From Paenibacillus amylolyticus (GTDB lineage Bacteria; Bacillota; Bacilli; Paenibacillales; Paenibacillaceae), in the NCBI RefSeq assembly GCF_001570725.1, contig NZ_BCNV01000001.1, positions 1,426,001-1,490,000 on the forward strand: a stretch of DNA of 64,000 nucleotides. Reading direction: 5' to 3'. This document shows positions 8,519-17,473 of the stretch, piece by piece. Numbering within the stretch: position 1 is the stretch's first letter; each line of letters starts with the position of its first letter. The notes beneath the pieces are model-generated. The model saw only the letters and a list, made by a program, of their open reading frames with translations. It did not search any database and was not told the DNA's origin. The position numbers and the translations under genes were made by a program.

Positions 8519-11266
8519 GTGTCGAAATCCATTACAGAGAGCCGGTCTCTGTTCGAACAATTATATACGCACGCACCGATAGGCATTGCTGTCGCTTCGC
8601 ATGTGAATGGACGTTGGTTGCAGCTTAATCCGGCATTTTGTGAGATGCTCGCGTACAGTGAAGATGAACTAATCGATACGTCGGTCATACATATGATCTA
8701 TGAAGAAGATCTGCACATGGAGGAATTCCGCAGCAAGTTCTGGGAAATGACCGATGAAACACGTCCGATGTACGAGACGGAGGTTCGTCTGAAACGAAAG
8801 GACGGCTCGCTATTATGGGCAACGATTAGAGCTTGCATTGTGAGGGATGAAACGAATGGTGAGCCATTGTATCTGTTGGTACAGGCTGCTGATATTACGA
8901 AGCAAAAGGATGCAGAGGAACGCCTTATTGTGAAGCGTAAGCAATTGGAAGAGAGCAGCCGCATCTCTCGTCTGCTGGCAGAGTCTTCCCTTGACCTGAT
9001 TGTCATACATCAAGCTGATCCTGATCGTACATTTAAATATGTATCAAATGCATGTAAAAGCATGTTGGGCTATGAGCCAGAGGAAATTATAGGTAAGCCG
9101 GGAATACTCGTTATCTATCCGGATGATGTACCTATGGTCGATGCCTACGTGGAAGAGCAGAGGCAGGGTCTGGCTCCTAAACGGATCAGTTATCGTCTTT
9201 TGCATAAGGATGGATCTACGGTGTGGGCAGATACCATTACACATTATGTGTATGACGATGCAGGTGAACTGATAGAGATCGTCGCGGTAACCCGTGATAT
9301 TTCAGCCAGTCAGCAACAACAGTTAAGCCTGCAGGAGTACAGATCGTTATTTGACTGTAACCCGCTAGGAGTTGCTTCTCTGGATTTGGAAGGCAATCTG
9401 TTAAAGGCCAATGTGGGTCAGGAACAATTGACAGGACACACCAAGGACGAACTGCTGAGTCGGCCTTTTGATCACCTCGTCGATCCTATGGATCTGGAGA
9501 AGACTCGTCATCATTTTGAGGAAACGGTGAAGGGCACTGCACAGAGCTACGAGATCGGTTTGATTCACAAAAATGGGCAGCGAATTGAGACGAGCGTGAT
9601 TAATGTACCCATTATCCTTGAGGACAAAGTCGTTGGGGTCTACGGGATCACCAGTGACATCACAGAGTCCAAACGTTACGTCGAGGAAATTGAAAATCTC
9701 AGTTATGAACGGGCACTGATTCTGAATGGCATGTCTGAAGGTGTGATTGGACTGGACCTGAATGGGAATCTGAACTTTGCCAATCCGGCCGCCGCGGAGA
9801 TCATCAACTTCTGCCCAAGTGAAATGAATGGCAAAGCGCTCGAACAGTTGATGATCCAGATGCAAAGCGAAGGCATCCCTTATCCATCCAAGGATACACC
9901 GATTCTACAGGCTGTACGTGAGGGACGAAGTCTGCCGCGTACTGAATCTCTTTTCTGGAGACCAGATGGGTCCAGTTTCCTGGCTGAGTTCCAATTGAAG
10001 CCGATTATGGATCAGGGGAGAACCCGTGGAGCCGTTCTGGTTTTCCGTGATATGACATCCGTGAAGGATATTATTCGTGCAAAGGAAGCAGCAGAGCATG
10101 CGGACCGTGCGAAGTCTGAGTTTCTCGCCATTATGAGTCATGAGCTTCGTACGCCATTGAACGGTATTATGGGCATGGCTCATCTGTTGATGGAAACTGA
10201 GCTGGATGAGGAACAGAAAGGGTTTGCGGAAATCATCATTGACAGCGGTGAGTCTCTTTTGTACATTTTGAATGAAATTCTGGATTTCAGCAAAATCGAG
10301 GCAGGCAAAATGGATCTGGAGCGCACACCAGTAGATATTAAGGCGATGCTGGGTAGTGTGATTGAGCTGTTTGCACTGAAAGCCTCCGAGAAAAATATTG
10401 AACTCTACTGTGAAATGTCAGATCTCATTCCTGAACGTGTTCGAGGGGATGAGACGCGGATCCGTCAGGTATTGATTAATCTGGTGGGTAACGCCGTTAA
10501 ATTCACAGAGCAGGGTCGTATTACGGTGAAGGTAGGCGTTGATTTCTCAGAGGAGCATGGTCAGGATCACCTGATGTTGATCTTTAAGGTCCAAGATACA
10601 GGAATCGGGATTCCAATGGAGAAACAGCATCAATTGTTCCAATCCTTCTCACAGCTTGATCCGGCCATCAATCGCAAGTTTGGCGGGACAGGTCTGGGAC
10701 TAGCAATCAGCAAGAAACTGGTGGAATTAATGGGCGGAGCAATTGGCGTCCAGAGTGAGATTGGCGAGGGAGCAGAATTTCAGTTCACCCTGGTGCTTGA
10801 ACGATGGCTCGATGAAAGTAGTGACCCGATCGAAATCGCCGGGAATGATGAACTGCAATTGGATCGAGCAAGTCTTGCGCATGACATCAAAATTTTGATT
10901 GCTGAAGATCAGGCGGTCAATAGTCATCTGCTGGAGGAAATGCTGCGTAAATTTGGCGGGGTATGTGATATTGTTGAAAATGGTGCGCAAGCCGTAGAGT
11001 CATTGAATAATGTACAATATGACCTGGTGTTCATGGATATTCAAATGCCGATTATGGATGGCATTGAGGCGACCTGCAAAATCAGGCAGACTCATCCGGA
11101 AATCCCGGTCATCGCAGCAATAACAGCCTTTGCAGGCGCAAGTGACCGTGAGGAGTGTCTGAAATGCGGAATGCAGGACTTTATCAGCAAACCGTTCCAT
11201 TCCACAGAGATTAGCCGTGTGCTGAATACATGGGTCCCATACATCCGCTCTCAAAGGGTAAAGTAA
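8519..11266 (+). CDS. Hybrid sensor histidine kinase/response regulator with four PAS domains
   Basis: A cytoplasmic (no membrane segment) multi-sensor kinase of about 915 residues. Four PAS/PAC units lie at roughly 8-125, 150-265, 275-390 and 400-515. They are followed by HisKA with the phospho-acceptor in MSHELRTPLNG, the HATPase domain (LVGNAVKFTEQG N-box, DTGIGIP and GGTGLGL G-boxes), and a C-terminal receiver with FMDIQMPIMDG. No Hpt domain is fused, so phosphate must pass to a partner elsewhere or the receiver modulates the kinase. The start is GTG 8519, placed by AAAGGAGG at 8504-8511; an upstream ATG at 8459 lacks a ribosome site. No cognate regulator is adjacent. Confidence 0.9.
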   Translation: MSKSITESRSLFEQLYTHAPIGIAVASHVNGRWLQLNPAFCEMLAYSEDELIDTSVIHMIYEEDLHMEEFRSKFWEMTDETRPMYETEVRLKRKDGSLLWATIRACIVRDETNGEPLYLLVQAADITKQKDAEERLIVKRKQLEESSRISRLLAESSLDLIVIHQADPDRTFKYVSNACKSMLGYEPEEIIGKPGILVIYPDDVPMVDAYVEEQRQGLAPKRISYRLLHKDGSTVWADTITHYVYDDAGELIEIVAVTRDISASQQQQLSLQEYRSLFDCNPLGVASLDLEGNLLKANVGQEQLTGHTKDELLSRPFDHLVDPMDLEKTRHHFEETVKGTAQSYEIGLIHKNGQRIETSVINVPIILEDKVVGVYGITSDITESKRYVEEIENLSYERALILNGMSEGVIGLDLNGNLNFANPAAAEIINFCPSEMNGKALEQLMIQMQSEGIPYPSKDTPILQAVREGRSLPRTESLFWRPDGSSFLAEFQLKPIMDQGRTRGAVLVFRDMTSVKDIIRAKEAAEHADRAKSEFLAIMSHELRTPLNGIMGMAHLLMETELDEEQKGFAEIIIDSGESLLYILNEILDFSKIEAGKMDLERTPVDIKAMLGSVIELFALKASEKNIELYCEMSDLIPERVRGDETRIRQVLINLVGNAVKFTEQGRITVKVGVDFSEEHGQDHLMLIFKVQDTGIGIPMEKQHQLFQSFSQLDPAINRKFGGTGLGLAISKKLVELMGGAIGVQSEIGEGAEFQFTLVLERWLDESSDPIEIAGNDELQLDRASLAHDIKILIAEDQAVNSHLLEEMLRKFGGVCDIVENGAQAVESLNNVQYDLVFMDIQMPIMDGIEATCKIRQTHPEIPVIAAITAFAGASDREECLKCGMQDFISKPFHSTEISRVLNTWVPYIRSQRVK

Positions 11267-11270
11267 CGGA

Positions 11271-11311
11271 AAAATAACCTGCGCCTTGAGAATCAAGGTA
11301 CAGGTTATTTT
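11271..11311 (+). terminator. Terminator after the hybrid kinase gene
   Basis: AAAATAACCTG and CAGGTTATTTT form a perfect 11-bp outer stem, with CCTTG/CAAGG inside. The A/T flanks make it usable in both directions for these convergent genes. Confidence 0.85.
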
Positions 11312-11349
11312 GTCATTCAGTCCAATTCATAGGCTCCTAACCACAAGGA

Positions 11350-11562
11350 TCAGGACCATCCTCCGATTAACCCGGAGAGGGTTACGCATTCGTCATCTTC
11401 CAATTCTGCAATCAGAGTGAGTTCTTCGTTGTCTTGTGGATCAACGGAGAATAATTCACGGCGTCCGTCTTCGTGTACAATAATGACTAACTGATTGCCG
11501 CCCTTTGTATCAAACTGGTACTTAACTCCAATACCAGGTAGTGGGCATTCCCGGATATTCAT
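11350..11562 (-). CDS. Stand-alone KhtT-like N-terminal domain protein
   Basis: About 70 residues resembling the N-terminal domain of KhtT/YhaT, the regulatory subunit of the KhtU K+/H+ antiporter: MNIRECPLPGIGVKYQF, then GNQLVIIVHEDGRRELF and a C-terminal SGLIGGW. KhtT normally continues for about 90 more residues with an RCK_C nucleotide-binding domain; here a TGA ends the frame right after IGG and the following codons do not resemble RCK_C. No khtU gene is near. The start is ATG 11562 with AGAGGTG at 10 bases; a GTG at 11574 overlaps the ribosome site. It may be a truncated gene or a genuine small adaptor. Confidence 0.7.
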   Translation of the reverse strand: MNIRECPLPGIGVKYQFDTKGGNQLVIIVHEDGRRELFSVDPQDNEELTLIAELEDDECVTLSGLIGGWS

Positions 11563-11703
11563 GAAACCTGTCACCTCTTTAGCTTTTGCTTAATTAAAAA
11601 TCTAACCGTTCACACAGTACGGATGTATTCTACTATCCATAACACCGTTTGGCAAGTCACAAATAAAATTGTTTTGATGAAATTAACGTTTTTCGCGATG
11701 TGG

Positions 11704-12438
11704 TCATGCACTTTGGCGCTGTTTGGCCCGTCTGCGGCGAACGAAAATCCAGATGAGCAGCGCAACGATTAACAATAAGCCGAGGACTGCCACAATGATA
11801 ATATTCCGGATATTGGGAACCTGTACAGTCAGATCTAGCTTATTCATCTGGAGTGGTGAAACGTGCCAAATGAGCGTTTTTCCACCATCCTCCACCTGGT
11901 CCGCGTTGGAATCGGCTGCCTTGATGGGCAAAGACAACTTGAAGTCAAAGTTAACATCTTTTAACAAGAGATTCTTTAGAAAGCTAGGCACCTTGTTAAT
12001 CTGATTTTTGATCTCACCATCCGGCATGGACTCCATCAGATCGGCTTCTGCTGTGATATGCATTTTGGAAGTGAAGAAGCCGGCTGTAGTGGATTGTTCG
12101 ACCTGAATGCCTTGGGGTAACTTGGACGTATCAAAGCTGGTCGTATTGTTTTTTTCATAATGAGTTGTCGCTGTGAGTTGCTTCTGATCTCCCTGTTCCG
12201 TAACCTCTGCCTGGAAATTATTTCGATTCAATGCATCTGCGATCAGAGGCATGAGATTGTCTTGTCCGATCTTTCCAAGTGCAGAGTTGGTTACATTAAG
12301 ATTGAGATCCAGATCCGTTGATCCATCCATATTCACCGTTAGATGCGCTTCTCCATCCGCACAGGCGGATAAAACAGATAACATAAGGACTAGTAAAACA
12401 GTAAGCATTAGCTGACGTAAAGGGATGCGAGTCGACAT
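11704..12438 (-). CDS. Lipoprotein with C-terminal membrane anchor (DUF3153-like)
   Basis: A protein of 244 residues with a signal peptide and lipobox VLSAC at residues ~21-25, an extracellular beta-rich region starting HLTVNMDGSTDLDLNLNV, a C-terminal hydrophobic helix (about 214-234) and a basic tail RRRRAKQRQ. The opening resembles LppM/DUF3153 lipoproteins. It would thus be attached both by lipid and by a transmembrane helix. The start ATG 12438 is chosen because the signal peptide begins there and GAAAGGT precedes it; the longer frame to 12552 has no signal. Function unknown. Confidence 0.75.
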   Translation of the reverse strand: MSTRIPLRQLMLTVLLVLMLSVLSACADGEAHLTVNMDGSTDLDLNLNVTNSALGKIGQDNLMPLIADALNRNNFQAEVTEQGDQKQLTATTHYEKNNTTSFDTSKLPQGIQVEQSTTAGFFTSKMHITAEADLMESMPDGEIKNQINKVPSFLKNLLLKDVNFDFKLSLPIKAADSNADQVEDGGKTLIWHVSPLQMNKLDLTVQVPNIRNIIIVAVLGLLLIVALLIWIFVRRRRAKQRQSA

Positions 12439-12687
12439 GTCTTTCAACCTTTCTGTGTAAATATCCAAATTCCAATTCATAGAAGTATAGTATACACTGT
12501 AAGCATGGCGGATGAAACTTTGAACCGTGCAACGAGATAAGCATGATACCATGTGAATGTGGGAATAATTGATTTATTAAAATTAAAGATTTCGTATTTT
12601 TGTCAATGTTCGGTCAATTCAAATGGGGCTTCACCGTGTACACTAGTAGTAGTGTGATGAATATACGGAAGCAGGGAGGTTACATTC

Positions 12688-12780
12688 ATGACATATATCA
12701 TTATTATGGCTGTTATTATGGTCGTGGGCATGGTCGGAATGGGCTGGTTCTATCAGATTATGGATAAAGACCAAAGCTAG
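12688..12780 (+). CDS. 30-residue single-pass membrane peptide
   Basis: A short frame with GGGAGG nine bases ahead of the ATG. The peptide is one hydrophobic helix (MTYIIIMAVIMVVGMVGMGW) with a short polar tail FYQIMDKDQS. The size, good ribosome site and charge pattern are those of small bacterial membrane proteins; I do not recognise a family. A weak hairpin follows. Confidence 0.6.
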   Translation: MTYIIIMAVIMVVGMVGMGWFYQIMDKDQS

Positions 12781-12808
12781 TATTCATTAATTGTGGAAAT
12801 GAAGAGAC

Positions 12809-12849
12809 AAGCCTATAAGCTGGCTTCGCTAATGCGAGGCGGGCTTATT
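12809..12849 (+). terminator. Weak terminator after the small membrane peptide
   Basis: AAGCC/GGCTT and GCTTCGC/GCGAGGC helices can stack; only a short T-rich tail follows. Confidence 0.45.
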
Positions 12850-13043
12850 TGTGTGGCAAAGCATTTTGAAGTATGACCTTACATTGGCACGTAATATATA
12901 TAACCAGTCATGTTGCACAATTTGACCGATGGACAAATATTTTTCGTAAAGATGGGATTTTTTAGCTGCTCTTTTGTATAATAGGGGATAGTTTAACTCG
13001 GGATATTCCCGAAATTCTGCCAAACAGGAAAGGGTGTACATAA

Positions 13044-14738
13044 ATGAAATTTGGTGAGTATACGTATACACGTCCCGATCTGGAACACATCAAGACATCT
13101 TTCCGTGAGCTGCTGAGCGGTTTCGAAGCTGCGGCAACGGTTGAAGAACAAAGCGGATTCATGGATCAGATTAACGCGCTGCGCAGTGATTTTGAGACGC
13201 AAGCCCAATTGGTCTACATCCGTCATTCCATTGATACCAATGATGAGTTTTACAAGGCGGAGAACGAATTTCTGGATGAGAACGCACCAATTGTGCAGGA
13301 ATACATTACGGATTTTTACCGCGCACTGGTTAACTCCAAATTCCGCAACGAGTTGGAACAAAAATGGGGTTCACAGCTGTTCCAGCTGGCGGATCTTTCA
13401 CTGAAAACATTCAGCCCGGAAATTATTGAAGAACTCCAGAAGGAGAACAAACTTTCCACAGAATACAATCAATTGATCGCTTCGGCCAAAATTCCGTTTG
13501 AAGGTGAAGAGCGCACATTGCCACAGCTTCATCCATTTGAACTGTCCACGGATCGCTCCATGCGTGAGCGTGCTTCGGAAGCCAGATATACGTTCATGGC
13601 TGAGCATGAGGCTGAATTCGATCGTATTTACGACGAACTGGTTAAAGTACGTACACTGATCGCGAAGAAACTGGGATATCCAAGCTATGTGGAACTCGGC
13701 TATGATCGCATGAACCGTACGGATTACAATGCCGAGATGGTAGCCAACTTCCGTGCACAAGTTCGCGATTATATCGTGCCTGTAGCGACCAAGCTCAGAG
13801 AGCGCCAGCGTAATCGGATTGATGTGGAGACGCTGTATTATTACGATCAGGGCTTCAGCTTCAAGACGGGTAACCCGACACCTAAGGGTGACGCGGACTG
13901 GATTATCGATAATGGCAAAAAAATGTACGCTGAATTATCACCAGAGACGGATGCATTTTTCCAGATGATGACCGAAAACGAGCTTATGGATCTGGTAAGC
14001 AAAAAAGGTAAACAGGGCGGCGGATATTGTACGTTCCTGAACGATTACAAAGTGCCGTTTATCTTCTCCAACTTCAACGGTACATCGGGTGATATTGATG
14101 TATTGACGCATGAAGCAGGTCATGCTTTCCAGGTCTATGAGAGTCGTGATTTTGCAGTGCCTGAATACAACTGGCCGACATATGAATCGGCTGAGATTCA
14201 TTCTATGAGCATGGAGTTCTTCACATGGCCGTGGATGAACCTGTTCTTCAAGGAAGATACGGACAAGTACAAGTTTGATCACCTGTCTTCCGGTCTGTTG
14301 TTCATTCCGTATGGCGTAGCCGTGGATGAATTCCAGCATTTTGTATATGCGAATCCGGAAGCTACACCAGCGGAACGCAAACAGGCATGGCGCAACATTG
14401 AGAAGACCTATCTGCCACACATCAATTACAAAGATAATGCGTATCTGGAGCAAGGTGGTTTCTGGCATAAGCAGGGTCACATTTTCTCATCGCCATTCTA
14501 TTATATCGACTATACGTTAGCACAAATCTGTGCATTCCAGTTCTGGAAACGTAGCAACGAAGATATGAAGTCTGCATGGGCCGACTATCTGACATTGTGC
14601 AAAGCGGGGGGAAGCCTATCCTTCACTGGTTTGGTTGAACTTGCTGGATTGAACTCTCCATTTGAGGACGGTTGTGTATCCTCCGTAATTGGGGATATTG
14701 AGGCATGGCTTGACGGCGTGAACGATAAGGCGCTGTAA
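13044..14738 (+). CDS. M3 family oligoendopeptidase (PepF-like)
   Basis: A zinc metallopeptidase that cleaves oligopeptides in the cytoplasm. The zinc motif HEAGH is in DVLTHEAGHAFQVYES (residues ~350-365), with the downstream Glu in YESAEIHSMSMEF. Length 564 is typical of M3 oligoendopeptidases. The ATG follows AGGAAAGGGTG. It is transcribed alone and ends in a strong terminator. No signal peptide is seen. Confidence 0.93.
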   Translation: MKFGEYTYTRPDLEHIKTSFRELLSGFEAAATVEEQSGFMDQINALRSDFETQAQLVYIRHSIDTNDEFYKAENEFLDENAPIVQEYITDFYRALVNSKFRNELEQKWGSQLFQLADLSLKTFSPEIIEELQKENKLSTEYNQLIASAKIPFEGEERTLPQLHPFELSTDRSMRERASEARYTFMAEHEAEFDRIYDELVKVRTLIAKKLGYPSYVELGYDRMNRTDYNAEMVANFRAQVRDYIVPVATKLRERQRNRIDVETLYYYDQGFSFKTGNPTPKGDADWIIDNGKKMYAELSPETDAFFQMMTENELMDLVSKKGKQGGGYCTFLNDYKVPFIFSNFNGTSGDIDVLTHEAGHAFQVYESRDFAVPEYNWPTYESAEIHSMSMEFFTWPWMNLFFKEDTDKYKFDHLSSGLLFIPYGVAVDEFQHFVYANPEATPAERKQAWRNIEKTYLPHINYKDNAYLEQGGFWHKQGHIFSSPFYYIDYTLAQICAFQFWKRSNEDMKSAWADYLTLCKAGGSLSFTGLVELAGLNSPFEDGCVSSVIGDIEAWLDGVNDKAL

Positions 14739-14814
14739 GCCTTCGTACGTATGCTTTTAGAAAAGCATCTTCCATCATAGAATGAGTAGTGGGGGAGCTT
14801 TGAAATTGATAGTT

Positions 14815-14856
14815 AAGACGGCTTGGAGACCTGCAGGTGTCTGAGTCGTCTTTTTT
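14815..14856 (+). terminator. Terminator after the M3 peptidase gene
   Basis: AAGACGGCTTGGAGACC pairs with GGTGTCTGAGTCGTCTT (with G-U and one mismatch), then six T. Confidence 0.85.
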
Positions 14857-14899
14857 CATTGCGGGTAAAATAAAAAAAACGAAAGTTAGGTGCTCCTAA

Positions 14900-15736
14900 G
14901 TGAAGAAAATGTTATTTGTAACAGACCTTTACTATCCAGCTAAAGGTAGAAATTATTATGAAGAAGACTTATATCTCACTTCCCAACTTAGAGAAGATTT
15001 TGACTTGATTATTTGTCATCCTGAGGATACCGAGAGCTTCGAGGACGTTGTTGATTTAATCGTCTTTCGAAATGCAGGCCCAGTTGCCAATTTTAAGGAA
15101 AAGTATCAAGCTTTTCGTAAGAGAATAGTAGACAAGCAACTAAATACTTACAATTCATTTAATGGTAAAGCAGATATGAATGGAAAAGAGTATTTGTTGG
15201 AATTAACAAATGTGAATTTCCCGGTTATACCCACGATAGATTCCGTTGAAAATGTTAAATTTCTACCTGAGGTAGAACACTTCATTGTCAAACCAAAAGA
15301 TGGGGCTGATTCCATTGGCATGAAGCGAATTACTAAAGAAGAACTATCTAATGAGATTGATAATGAACAGCATAGTGTTCTGGTGCAACCGTTTATCCCT
15401 TTTGAATACGAGGTTTCCTTTTACTTCATTGACAAGGACTATCAATACGCATTGTATGCACCGGATAAAGATAAGCGTTGGGAATTGAAAGAATATACAC
15501 CTACTGAACAAGATTTATCTTTTGCTCAAAAATTTATTGATTGGAATAACATTGATTATGGTATTCAACGTGTGGATGCGTGTCGAACACCATCAGGAGA
15601 ACTACTATTAGTTGAACTGGAGGACTTGAATCCTTATCTGTCTCTGTTGGAGCTTTCTCCTAAAACTCGCGCCGAGTTTATTCAAAACATGAAGGAATCT
15701 TTAATAAATGCCCTGAGTCTTAATTATTTGGGATAA
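14900..15736 (+). CDS. Orphan ATP-grasp-like protein
   Basis: 278 residues. The middle (HFIVKPKDGADSIGMKRI, then VLVQPFIPFEYEVSFYFIDKDY) and the end (VDACRTPSGELLLVELEDLNPYLSL) match the ATP-grasp plan: a Lys-bearing strand, a glycine loop, a hinge and the acidic Mg site with E-x-E/N. Such enzymes join a carboxylate to an amine or thiol using ATP. The start is GTG 14900 with TTAGGTG eight bases upstream. The gene is visibly AT-richer than its neighbours and is followed by gene debris, which suggests recent acquisition. The substrate is unknown and no peptide precursor or partner enzyme is adjacent. Confidence 0.72.
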   Translation: MKKMLFVTDLYYPAKGRNYYEEDLYLTSQLREDFDLIICHPEDTESFEDVVDLIVFRNAGPVANFKEKYQAFRKRIVDKQLNTYNSFNGKADMNGKEYLLELTNVNFPVIPTIDSVENVKFLPEVEHFIVKPKDGADSIGMKRITKEELSNEIDNEQHSVLVQPFIPFEYEVSFYFIDKDYQYALYAPDKDKRWELKEYTPTEQDLSFAQKFIDWNNIDYGIQRVDACRTPSGELLLVELEDLNPYLSLLELSPKTRAEFIQNMKESLINALSLNYLG

Positions 15737-15894
15737 ACGCGTATCATTCAGTTGGTGACGGATTGATTAGACTAAAGGAAGACCTTAGGTTGAATTGTTT
15801 TAGTTCAATTAGAGATGAGATTGATTTGTATCTTAATGAGAAGAATAACAAGAAACAATTGCAAAAGCCCATCTTCCTAAATAAGATCATTTAA
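15724..15894 (+). pseudogene. Open fragment without start, probable gene remnant
   Basis: Directly overlapping the end of the ATP-grasp gene in another frame is an open stretch of 56 codons with protein-like composition (YHSVGDGLIRLKEDL ... FLNKII) but no start codon or ribosome site at its head. It reads like the tail of a lost gene. I do not recognise the family. Confidence 0.35.
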
Positions 15895-15898
15895 TCGT

Positions 15899-15970
15899 TA
15901 TCTATCGCCGGGTTGCTTGATCGTAAACTCTGCGGTGGAGCTCGGCGCACTGAAACTTTTGGAAAAATGA
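15899..15970 (+). pseudogene. Remnant of a TetR-family regulator C-terminal domain
   Basis: About 23 codons read YLSPGCLIVNSAVELGALKL, resembling the GC-(L/F)-x-V-N-(S/T)-A-V-E-L motif typical of TetR-family ligand-binding domains. No helix-turn-helix or rest of the gene is present. The following 70 bases up to the terminator hold nothing I recognise. Confidence 0.35.
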
Positions 15971-16041
15971 TGCAACGACTTCTACTAGAAATAGAATGAG
16001 CATTCCTGAAGTGTTATTTAACATGGTGAGCAGAGACGTAC

Positions 16042-16089
16042 AAAAAAGTAGCTTGCAATCCGTTAAAGGATTTCAAGCTACTTTTTTGT
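16042..16089. terminator. Strong bidirectional terminator
   Basis: AAAAAAGTAGCTTG-AATCC and GGATT-CAAGCTACTTTTTT form an almost perfect stem with a GTTAAA loop. A-run and T-run on either side let it work in both directions. From 16090 to the aldo/keto reductase stop codon (about 140 bp) I see no other feature. Confidence 0.9.
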
Positions 16090-16232
16090 GCGTGCCATCA
16101 ATTGGTTAGGGCATCTTCTATCGGTCGAATGATTGCAGATACATTCAAGGGTATTCCCGCAAAGAAACGTTTTGTCCTTTCAGCATGATCTTAGGAGTTG
16201 TACTTTAGCCCATAGATTACTGAAAAGCATTA

Positions 16233-17228
16233 TCAATCTCTTGTGAAAATTTCCATCATTGAGGCAGGATACCGACTACCAGCTGATCCGTGTGGGAGGA
16301 TTTCTTTGATACGTTGAAGATCAGCCTCTGTAAGATTGACGTTAGCAGCAGCAACGTTTTGCTCAACCCGCTTAGCACTTCGTGTACCCGGAATCGGGAC
16401 AATATCTTCTCCCTGGGCAAGAAGCCAAGCTAGTGCCAATTCGGCTACAGAAATACCTTTGTTAGAAGCCAGTTCATTAAGTTGTTCCGTTGCTCGTAGA
16501 TTATAGATATAGTTTTCACCTTGCCAACGCTCGTCGTGACGACGCATATCGTCTTCGGCGTACTCTTGAGCCGGTTTAACAGCACCTGTCAGGAACCCTC
16601 TGCCTAAAGGAGAGTAAGGCACTAAACCTATACCCAGTTCATTCAAAGTCGTGCGTATATCGTTGTCCTCAATCTCACGCTCAAATATGGAGTATTCAGT
16701 CTGAAGCATAGAAACCGGGGTAACCGCATGAGCTTTACGAATTGTTTTTGAACCCGTGTTACTCAAACCGAAATATTTAACTTTGCCTTCTTGAATAAGC
16801 TCTCCAACGACTCCAGCTACTTCCTCGATCGGAACATCGGGATCTGGGATATGCTGATAGAAAACATCAATGTAATCCGTTTGCAGATAGCGAAGGCTGT
16901 TTTCTGCTACTTTACGAATATTTTCTGGACGGCTATTAAAACGTGATCCAATTGGATCGGCTGTCATGTCAAATCCAAACTTGGTAGCTAGTACTACCTT
17001 GTCACGAAAATCCTTTACAGCTTTACCTAGCAACTGTTCATTGTGACCAGTTCCATATCCGTATAATTCTGCTGTATCAAAGAAATTAACTCCAAGCTCA
17101 TAAGCTCGAAGAATAGTTGCTATTGCTTCATCTTCATTGGAAGGACCGTATGCCATTGACATCCCCATAGTACCCAAACCAATAGAAGAGACTTTTAAAC
17201 CTTGTTGACCAAGACTTCGAGTTTGCAT
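16233..17228 (-). CDS. Aldo/keto reductase
   Basis: An NADPH-dependent carbonyl reductase of the AKR superfamily, 331 residues. The catalytic tetrad is visible: Asp and Tyr in FFDTAELYGYG (~50-60), Lys in VLATKFGF (~80) and His in VFYQHIPDPD (~124). The cofactor end is IPGTRSAKRVEQN (~277). AAGGAGG precedes the ATG. It is divergent from a TetR regulator 245 bp away, a common arrangement in which the regulator controls the reductase in response to an aldehyde or xenobiotic. The substrate is unknown. Confidence 0.93.
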   Translation of the reverse strand: MQTRSLGQQGLKVSSIGLGTMGMSMAYGPSNEDEAIATILRAYELGVNFFDTAELYGYGTGHNEQLLGKAVKDFRDKVVLATKFGFDMTADPIGSRFNSRPENIRKVAENSLRYLQTDYIDVFYQHIPDPDVPIEEVAGVVGELIQEGKVKYFGLSNTGSKTIRKAHAVTPVSMLQTEYSIFEREIEDNDIRTTLNELGIGLVPYSPLGRGFLTGAVKPAQEYAEDDMRRHDERWQGENYIYNLRATEQLNELASNKGISVAELALAWLLAQGEDIVPIPGTRSAKRVEQNVAAANVNLTEADLQRIKEILPHGSAGSRYPASMMEIFTRD

Positions 17229-17419
17229 TTTTGTTCCTCCTTAAATTATGAAAATTAGATTGTTATCACCTAAATGTTTAAAGCCTAGTTAAAAAGGTAT
17301 CCAATCTTAGTTCGTTCAATATGAATTTTCATCTCTGTTATTCATAGGAACAAAAACATAATATCATGAGGGGTGAATAAAGTAAACAAAAAGCGTATAA
17401 AATGTCTATTTAGTATAGT

Positions 17420-17449
17420 TTGTTTAAAATGATGATTATGAGATATAAT
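17420..17449 (+). promoter_or_regulatory. Sigma-A-like promoter of the TetR gene
   Basis: TTGTTT at 17420-17425 and TATAAT at 17444-17449 are separated by 18 bases; the ribosome site and ATG follow at 17474. The whole 17229-17473 gap is AT-rich and would also hold the reductase promoter on the other strand. Confidence 0.55.
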
Positions 17450-17473
17450 ATAAGGTATTAGGGGGGCGCTTAG

